This document shows, piece after piece, positions 59,424 through 64,000 of a stretch of DNA of 64,000 nucleotides. The position numbers and the translations under genes are program-made. The notes beneath the pieces were generated by a model. It was given only the letters and a program-made list of their open reading frames with translations. It was not told the origin of the DNA and ran no database searches. Each line of letters opens with the position of its first letter. Position 1 is the stretch's first letter. Location: contig CAVTFQ010000009.1 of the NCBI GenBank assembly GCA_963734055.1, forward strand, positions 227,862 to 291,861, read 5' to 3'. This stretch comes from CAIWHR01 sp963734055. Lineage in GTDB: Bacteria; Pseudomonadota; Gammaproteobacteria; Burkholderiales; Casimicrobiaceae.

Positions 59424-60772
59424 CAAGCCGCATGCACGAGTGGAAACCGAACGGAGACGGTCAGGCCCTCGCCCGCGGGGCCGTCGAATCCGGGACCCAG
59501 CTCGATCGTGGCGTCGTGCCGCTCGGCGATGCGCTTGACAATCGCGAGTCCGAGCCCGCTGCCTGGCATTTCGGCTGCGTGCGGCGGCGGCGCACGGTAG
59601 AAGCGGTCGAACACGCGTCCGCGCTCGGTGGCCGGGATGCCCGGTCCCGCATCGCGCACGGCCAGCACTGCGTCGTTCCCCTGGCTCTCGACGGTGACGT
59701 CGACGCGCCCCCCCGAGGGCGTGTAGCGGATCGCGTTGTCGACGAGGTTCGACGCGAGCGCACGCAGGCCGGTCGCATCGCCGTTGACGACGACCGGCGT
59801 GCCGGACGCATCGGAAGCCGCGCCTGCCATCCCGAGGTCGACCCCGTGCGCGGCGGCGATCGCCGCGTGCTCGCCGACGACGCTGCGGGCGAGCTCGGTC
59901 AGGTTGACCGGCGCGAAGCCGCGCTCGGCGACGCCGGGCTCCTCGCGCGCGAGCGTCAGCATCTGCTCGACGAGATGCGTCGCACGCACGAGGCCAGCCT
60001 TGAGCTCCGCAAGCGCCGCCCGGCGGTCGGCGTCGCTGTCCGCCCGCTCGGCGAGCTGCGCCTGCAGGTGCACCGCGGTGAGCGGCGTCCGGAGCTCGTG
60101 CGCTGCGTCGGCGATGAACGCGCGCTGCGCGCCGAGCGCGCGGTCCAGGCGGGCGAGCAGGCCGTTCAGCGCCTGGGCGAGCGGACGCACTTCCGCGGGC
60201 AGGCCCGCCTCGTCGAGCGGCTCGAGCCCGCCGGGAGTGCGCTTGGCCACCGCGGCGGTGAGGCGCCCGAGCGGCGCGAGTCCGCGCATCACGCCCCACC
60301 CGAGGGCGAGCGCGAGGAGCGGCGCGACCACGAGGAGCGGCACGATCGTTCGCAGCGCCATGCTGGCCGCGAGCTCGCGGCGGGCGCTCATCGGCTGCGC
60401 CACCTGGACGACCTGGTCGTCCGTGAGCGTGCTGAACACGCGCCAGTCGCCGGCCGCGGTCTTCACCGTGTTGAAGCCGAGCTTCGCATACTGCGGCAGC
60501 GGCTGCTGCGGCTGCGAGAGGAAGAGCTGGACGCCGTTGCGGTCCCAGACCTGAACCACGAGGGCATCGTCGCCGACGACGAGTCCGCCCGGCGAGCCCG
60601 CCAGCGGGACGCCGGTCAGCGAAGCTGCCATCTGCCGGAGCTGATAGTCGAAGATCTGGTTCGCCTCCTCGCGGGCGCGAAGGTACGTGGCGACCGACGC
60701 GACGGCCAGCGCGACGACGAGCGCGGCAGCGAGCCAGAGGAAAAGCTCGCGGCGGATCGAGCGACCGGTCAC
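59423..60772 (-). CDS. QseC/TctE-like sensor histidine kinase
   Basis: Inner-membrane kinase of 449 aa. Helix 1 (about 9-29), periplasmic sensor (about 30-145, QLRQMAASLTGVPL), helix 2 (about 150-168), HAMP (about 168-220), HisKA with IADAAHELRTPLTAVHLQ, HATPase with LVDNAIRYTPSGG, RDAGPGI and GSGLGLAIVKRI. GTG 60772 overlaps the stop of the response regulator gene (GTGA), so no upstream ATG is needed. Likely forms a two-component pair with the 60769 product. Confidence 0.92.
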   Translation of the reverse strand: MTGRSIRRELFLWLAAALVVALAVASVATYLRAREEANQIFDYQLRQMAASLTGVPLAGSPGGLVVGDDALVVQVWDRNGVQLFLSQPQQPLPQYAKLGFNTVKTAAGDWRVFSTLTDDQVVQVAQPMSARRELAASMALRTIVPLLVVAPLLALALGWGVMRGLAPLGRLTAAVAKRTPGGLEPLDEAGLPAEVRPLAQALNGLLARLDRALGAQRAFIADAAHELRTPLTAVHLQAQLAERADSDADRRAALAELKAGLVRATHLVEQMLTLAREEPGVAERGFAPVNLTELARSVVGEHAAIAAAHGVDLGMAGAASDASGTPVVVNGDATGLRALASNLVDNAIRYTPSGGRVDVTVESQGNDAVLAVRDAGPGIPATERGRVFDRFYRAPPPHAAEMPGSGLGLAIVKRIAERHDATIELGPGFDGPAGEGLTVSVRFPLVHAA

Positions 60773-61440
60773 GGGCTCCCCTCGCTCCGCGCCACCGTCC
60801 AGCCGACGCCGCGCACATTGCGGATCGTGTCGGGCGGCAGCTTGCGGCGCAGCGCCGAGAGGTGCACTTCCACCGCGTTGCTCCCCACTTCCTCGTTCCA
60901 GCCGTAGAGCTTCTCCTCGAGCTGCGCGCGCGACAGCACGGCGCCCGGACGGTCGAGCAGCGCGGCCAGGAGCGCGAACTCGCGCGCGGACAGCGGGACC
61001 GGCTCGCCGCACACGCGCACCTCGTGCGTCGCCGGATCGAGCGTGATCGCACCCCACTCGACGCGCGGCGCGGCGCGTCCCGTGCGGCGGCGGAGGAGGG
61101 CGCGGATGCGCGCCGCCAGCTCGCTCAGCTCGAAGGGCTTGACCACGTAGTCGTCGGCGCCCGCATCGAGCCCCGCGACGCGGTCGGCGACGGCGTCGCG
61201 CGCGGTGACGATCAGCACTGGTCGCGCATCGCCGCGGCGACGCAACGACCGCAGCACCTCGAGCCCTTCCTTGCGCGGCAGGCCGAGGTCGAGCAGCACG
61301 AGGTCGTGGACGTTCTCCGCGAGCGCCACTTCCGCGGCGCGGCCGTCCCGGACCCAGTCGACTGCGAAGCCGTCCTGCCGCAGCCCGCGGCAGACCGACT
61401 CGCCGATCATCGCGTCGTCCTCGGCGAGCAAGAGGCGCAT
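60769..61440 (-). CDS. OmpR/QseB-type response regulator
   Basis: DNA-binding regulator of 223 aa. Receiver (about 1-115) with AEDDAMIGE, phospho-acceptor in VLLDLGLPRKEG and the Lys in YVVKPF; winged-helix domain (about 125-220) with LSAREFALLAALLDRPG, EVHLSALRRKL and IRNVRGVGW. Overlaps the sensor gene by 4 bases. QseB- or TctD-like members control motility, envelope or tricarboxylate uptake; target unknown here. It begins 16 bp after the msrB stop on the same strand. Confidence 0.93.
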   Translation of the reverse strand: MRLLLAEDDAMIGESVCRGLRQDGFAVDWVRDGRAAEVALAENVHDLVLLDLGLPRKEGLEVLRSLRRRGDARPVLIVTARDAVADRVAGLDAGADDYVVKPFELSELAARIRALLRRRTGRAAPRVEWGAITLDPATHEVRVCGEPVPLSAREFALLAALLDRPGAVLSRAQLEEKLYGWNEEVGSNAVEVHLSALRRKLPPDTIRNVRGVGWTVARSEGSP

Positions 61441-61456
61441 GCGCGCCCTCCGTGGG

Positions 61457-61855
61457 TCAGGACTTCGGCTCGAACTTGAGCGCGCAGGAGTTCATGCAGT
61501 AGCGAAGTCCCGTGGGCTCGGGTCCGTCGTCGAACACGTGCCCGAGATGCGCGTCGCAGGCCGCGCAGACGACCTCGGTGCGGCGCATGAAAAGGCCCGC
61601 GTCTTCCTGCGTCTTCACGTTCTGTTCCTCGAGCGGCGCATAGAAACTCGGCCAGCCGGTGCCCGAATCGAACTTCGTCGTTGCGTCGAAAAGCGGTGCG
61701 CCGCAGCAGCGGCAGCGGTACATACCCGCGTCGTGCTTGTCCCAGTACTCGCCGGTGAACGCGTGCTCGGTGCCCTTCTGACGCGCCACCTTGTATTCCT
61801 CCGGCGTCAGCTGGGCGCGCCACTCGGCATCGGATTTGGTGACCTTGTCGACCAT
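61457..61855 (-). CDS. msrB: Peptide-methionine (R)-S-oxide reductase MsrB
   Basis: Oxidative-damage repair enzyme of 132 aa that reduces methionine-R-sulfoxide in proteins. Catalytic C120 in LRYCMNS; zinc ligands C48 and C51 (YRCRCC), C97 and C100 (VVCAAC). Conserved GTEHAFTGEYWD, FDSGTGWPSF and HLGHVFDDGP. C124 lies four residues after the catalytic Cys. Length fits a stand-alone MsrB with no MsrA fusion. Upstream of the two-component pair, perhaps co-transcribed. Confidence 0.95.
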   Translation of the reverse strand: MVDKVTKSDAEWRAQLTPEEYKVARQKGTEHAFTGEYWDKHDAGMYRCRCCGAPLFDATTKFDSGTGWPSFYAPLEEQNVKTQEDAGLFMRRTEVVCAACDAHLGHVFDDGPEPTGLRYCMNSCALKFEPKS

Positions 61856-61965
61856 GAGGATTCTCCTTGTCGGAACCGCCCGTGCGGGCTCGGCAACTGT
61901 CGGCGGCGCCCATTCCGGCCTTACGCTCGCGGCGGAGGGCTGGGGCCGATCAAGTATAGTGGAGG

Positions 61966-63201
61966 TTGCCGCTGCCTCAAGCCCGGATTTCCGCCTTGGA
62001 CGCCCCGCGTTCCGCTCCGTTCCGCCACGATGTGAAAGTCATCGGGCTGATCGGCGTCGCCCACGGGCTGTCGCATTTCTTCCAGCTCGCGCTGCCGTCG
62101 ATGTTTCCGCTCCTGAAGGCGGAGTTCGACGTCTCGTACGCGGCGCTGGGCGCGCTCGCCGGGATGTTCTATCTCGCGAGCGGGGTGACGCAGTTCGCGG
62201 CCGGATTCGCCGTGGACCGCGTCGGCGCGCGGCCCGTGCTCCTCGGGGGGCTCGGCCTGCTCGCCGGCGGCACCGTGCTGGCTGGACTCGCTCCATCGAT
62301 TCTGTGGCTTTACCCGATCGCCGCGCTGATGGGGATCGGCAACGGCGTGTTCCATCCCGCCGACTTTGCGATCCTGAACGCGAACATCGCGCCGCAGCGT
62401 CTCGGGCACGCGTACAGCACACACGGGATCGGCGGGAATCTCGGCTACGCGATCTCGCCGATCGTGAGCTACGGCCTGGGAGCCATGCTCGGCTGGCGGC
62501 CCGCGATCGCGTTGTTCGGGCTGCTCGGACTCGTCGCGCTCGGCGTGCTCGCCACGCAGCGGTCCGCGCTCACCTCGCACCGCGCGCACGATGCGCACGC
62601 GCACACGCTCCGCGGCAGTGCGCACCTGTTCATGCAGCCGGCGATCCTCCTCTGCTTCGGCTACTTCGTGTTCCAGACGATCGCGAGCACCGGCCTGCAG
62701 ACGCTCGGCACGACCGCGCTCAACGTGACGTTCGGCGTGCCGCTCGCGCTTGCCGCCTCGGCGATCAGCGCCTATCTGCTTGGGAGTACCGCCGGCATTC
62801 TTGCGGGCGGCTTTCTCGCCGCGCGCACGGCGCACCATGACCGCGTCGCCGCCGCGGGTCTGGCCGGCGGCGCGGTGCTGATTGGCGTCGTCGGCACCGG
62901 CGTCGTGGCGTCGACGCTGCTGCTCCCGCTGTTCGCGACGACCGGATTTGCGCTGGGTGCGACGGGTCCGTCGCGCGATCTCATTGTCCGCAATGCGACC
63001 CCGCGCGGCGCCGCGGGTCGCGTCTACGGATTCGTCTACTCGGGCCTCGACACGGGCGCGACGATCGCCCCGGTGTGGTTCGGCGCGATGCTCGATCACG
63101 GGCTCGGTCGCGGCATGTTCTTCTCGGCCGCGGCGGTGCTGCTGATCGCAATCGGCACCGTGACGCGGATCCGTCGCGCGCGCCAGCCGGCTACGACCTG
63201 A
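61966..63201 (+). CDS. MFS transporter, fosmidomycin-resistance (Fsr)-like
   Basis: Inner-membrane exporter of up to 411 aa with 12 predicted helices. The first, IGVAHGLSHFFQLALPSMFPLL, and the loop DRVGARPVLLGG are typical of the Fsr-like MFS group. GVFHPADFAILN and GNLGYAISPI follow. The N-terminus is uncertain: the frame opens with TTG 61966, but TATAGT at 61955 would place the transcript start near there, so TTG 61996 or GTG 62032 may be used. Substrate unknown. Confidence 0.88.
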   Translation: MPLPQARISALDAPRSAPFRHDVKVIGLIGVAHGLSHFFQLALPSMFPLLKAEFDVSYAALGALAGMFYLASGVTQFAAGFAVDRVGARPVLLGGLGLLAGGTVLAGLAPSILWLYPIAALMGIGNGVFHPADFAILNANIAPQRLGHAYSTHGIGGNLGYAISPIVSYGLGAMLGWRPAIALFGLLGLVALGVLATQRSALTSHRAHDAHAHTLRGSAHLFMQPAILLCFGYFVFQTIASTGLQTLGTTALNVTFGVPLALAASAISAYLLGSTAGILAGGFLAARTAHHDRVAAAGLAGGAVLIGVVGTGVVASTLLLPLFATTGFALGATGPSRDLIVRNATPRGAAGRVYGFVYSGLDTGATIAPVWFGAMLDHGLGRGMFFSAAAVLLIAIGTVTRIRRARQPATT

Positions 63202-63212
63202 GGGAGCCGCGC

Positions 63213-63992
63213 GTGGATCTGGGAATCGCCGGACGCCGCGCGCTGGTGTGCGCGGCGAGCAGGGGACTCGGACGCGGCTGCGCGGCGGCGCTCGCCGATG
63301 CGGGATGCGAGCTCACGATCGTTGCGCGCACCGAGGAGACGCTTCGCGCGACGGCGGCCGAGCTCGAAGCCCGGAGCGGGCGCGAGGTTCGCTACGTCGC
63401 CTGCGACATCACGACGCCGGAGGGCCGCGAGCGCGCCCTCGCGGCCTGCCCGGAACCCGACATTCTCGTCAACAATGCCGGCGGGCCGCCGCCCGGAGAC
63501 TTCCGCGACTGGGACCGCGCGGCGTGGATTCGCGCGCTCGACGCCAACATGCTGACGCCGATCGAGCTGATCCGGGCGACGATCGATCCGATGATCGCGC
63601 GGAAGTTCGGACGCGTCGTCAACATCACGTCGGGCGCGGTCAAGGCCCCGATCGAGTTCCTGGGCCTCTCGAACGGCGCCCGCTCCGGCCTGACCGGTTT
63701 CGTCGCCGGGCTCGCGCGAAGCGTCGCGCGGCACAACGTGACGATCAACAACCTGCTGCCCGGACCGTTCGACACCGACCGCCTGCGCACCACGATGGCG
63801 TCACGCGCGAGGGCCGCGGGCAAGTCGTTCGAGGAGGCCGCCGCGGCCGCGCGCACCGCGAATCCGGCCGGCCGGTTCGGCACGAGCGACGAGTTCGGTG
63901 CGGCGTGCGCATTCCTGTGCAGCGTCCACGCGGGCTTCGTCGTCGGGCAGAACCTGCTGATCGACGGCGGGCAGTATCCGGGCACCTTTTGA
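63213..63992 (+). CDS. Atypical short-chain dehydrogenase lacking the YxxxK pair
   Basis: SDR-like protein of 259 aa from GTG 63213 (AGGGAG upstream), 11 bp after the MFS gene. Nucleotide loop CAASRGLGRG (14-23), NNAGG, S in NITSGAVK, and the closing LLIDGGQYPG are present. At the catalytic position the usual Y-x3-K is replaced by LGLSNGARSGL, as in a known subgroup that keeps SN-xR instead. It may act on acyl or keto substrates or not be a classical dehydrogenase. The gene ends 8 bases before the window edge, apparently complete. Confidence 0.85.
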   Translation: MDLGIAGRRALVCAASRGLGRGCAAALADAGCELTIVARTEETLRATAAELEARSGREVRYVACDITTPEGRERALAACPEPDILVNNAGGPPPGDFRDWDRAAWIRALDANMLTPIELIRATIDPMIARKFGRVVNITSGAVKAPIEFLGLSNGARSGLTGFVAGLARSVARHNVTINNLLPGPFDTDRLRTTMASRARAAGKSFEEAAAAARTANPAGRFGTSDEFGAACAFLCSVHAGFVVGQNLLIDGGQYPGTF

Positions 63993-64000
63993 GGTCCGAG

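Overview
The window is GC-rich (about two thirds G+C), densely coded, and reads as one continuous chromosomal stretch from a free-living betaproteobacterium, probably of soil or water. The gene families point that way: a fused indolepyruvate ferredoxin oxidoreductase, DUF1328, DUF3309, CsbD and DUF883 stress genes, MASE1, MASE2 and CHASE3 sensors, and a proteobacterial dispersed palindromic repeat. I saw no rRNA, tRNA, CRISPR array, transposase or prophage.

Layout. 1-5.6 kb: hydroxypyruvate isomerase, a diguanylate cyclase, a gluconate-5-dehydrogenase-like reductase and a ligase-associated DExH helicase. 5.7-8.5 kb: small stress and envelope proteins. 8.5-16.5 kb: a signalling block with a MASE1 hybrid kinase, a CHASE3 NarX-like kinase, a sigma-54 activator without a receiver, a NarL-type regulator and a lone receiver. 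16.5-33 kb: superoxide dismutase, DUF1328, the DUF883/YqjE/YqjK cluster, a ferritin-like protein, YihY, a glycan-active pair (GT4 and debranching enzyme), hemerythrin, topoisomerase IB, CsbD, BON proteins, entericidin and a frameshifted phospholipase D protein. 33-41 kb: AI-2E-type permease, C45 acyltransferase, frameshifted indolepyruvate oxidoreductase, MATE remnant and carboxylesterase. 41.9-49.8 kb: a partner-switch/ECF sigma locus with an anti-sigma-like protein that ends in a 15-copy minisatellite, a large zinc-peptidase/propeller/barrel protein and a PrsW protease. 50-54.3 kb: an SPFH operon and DegP/HtrA. 54.4-64 kb: a sugar ABC transporter without its ATPase, a hybrid kinase, a QseBC-like pair, MsrB, an MFS exporter and an atypical SDR.

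Two themes stand out. First, five close matches to the sigma-54 -24/-12 promoter (TGGCACG-N4-[TC]TGC[AT]) sit just before small stress and envelope genes (DUF1328 twice, csbD, BON, entericidin), and a sixth, weaker one precedes a small basic protein. The window also encodes a sigma-54 activator with no N-terminal sensory domain, beside a CHASE3 kinase and a NarL regulator. This suggests a sigma-54-driven general or envelope stress regulon. Second, the 41.9-49.8 kb locus holds all the parts of a regulated-proteolysis circuit: an RsbU/RsbW-type fusion, a STAS antagonist, an ECF sigma, a membrane anti-sigma with a repetitive charged tail, an HExxH protein and PrsW.

Three genes between 30.9 and 39.3 kb carry frame disruptions. 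Two are single-base and could be sequencing errors; the MATE gene is also truncated and looks decayed. All functions are inferred from sequence recognition by eye; no database search was run.
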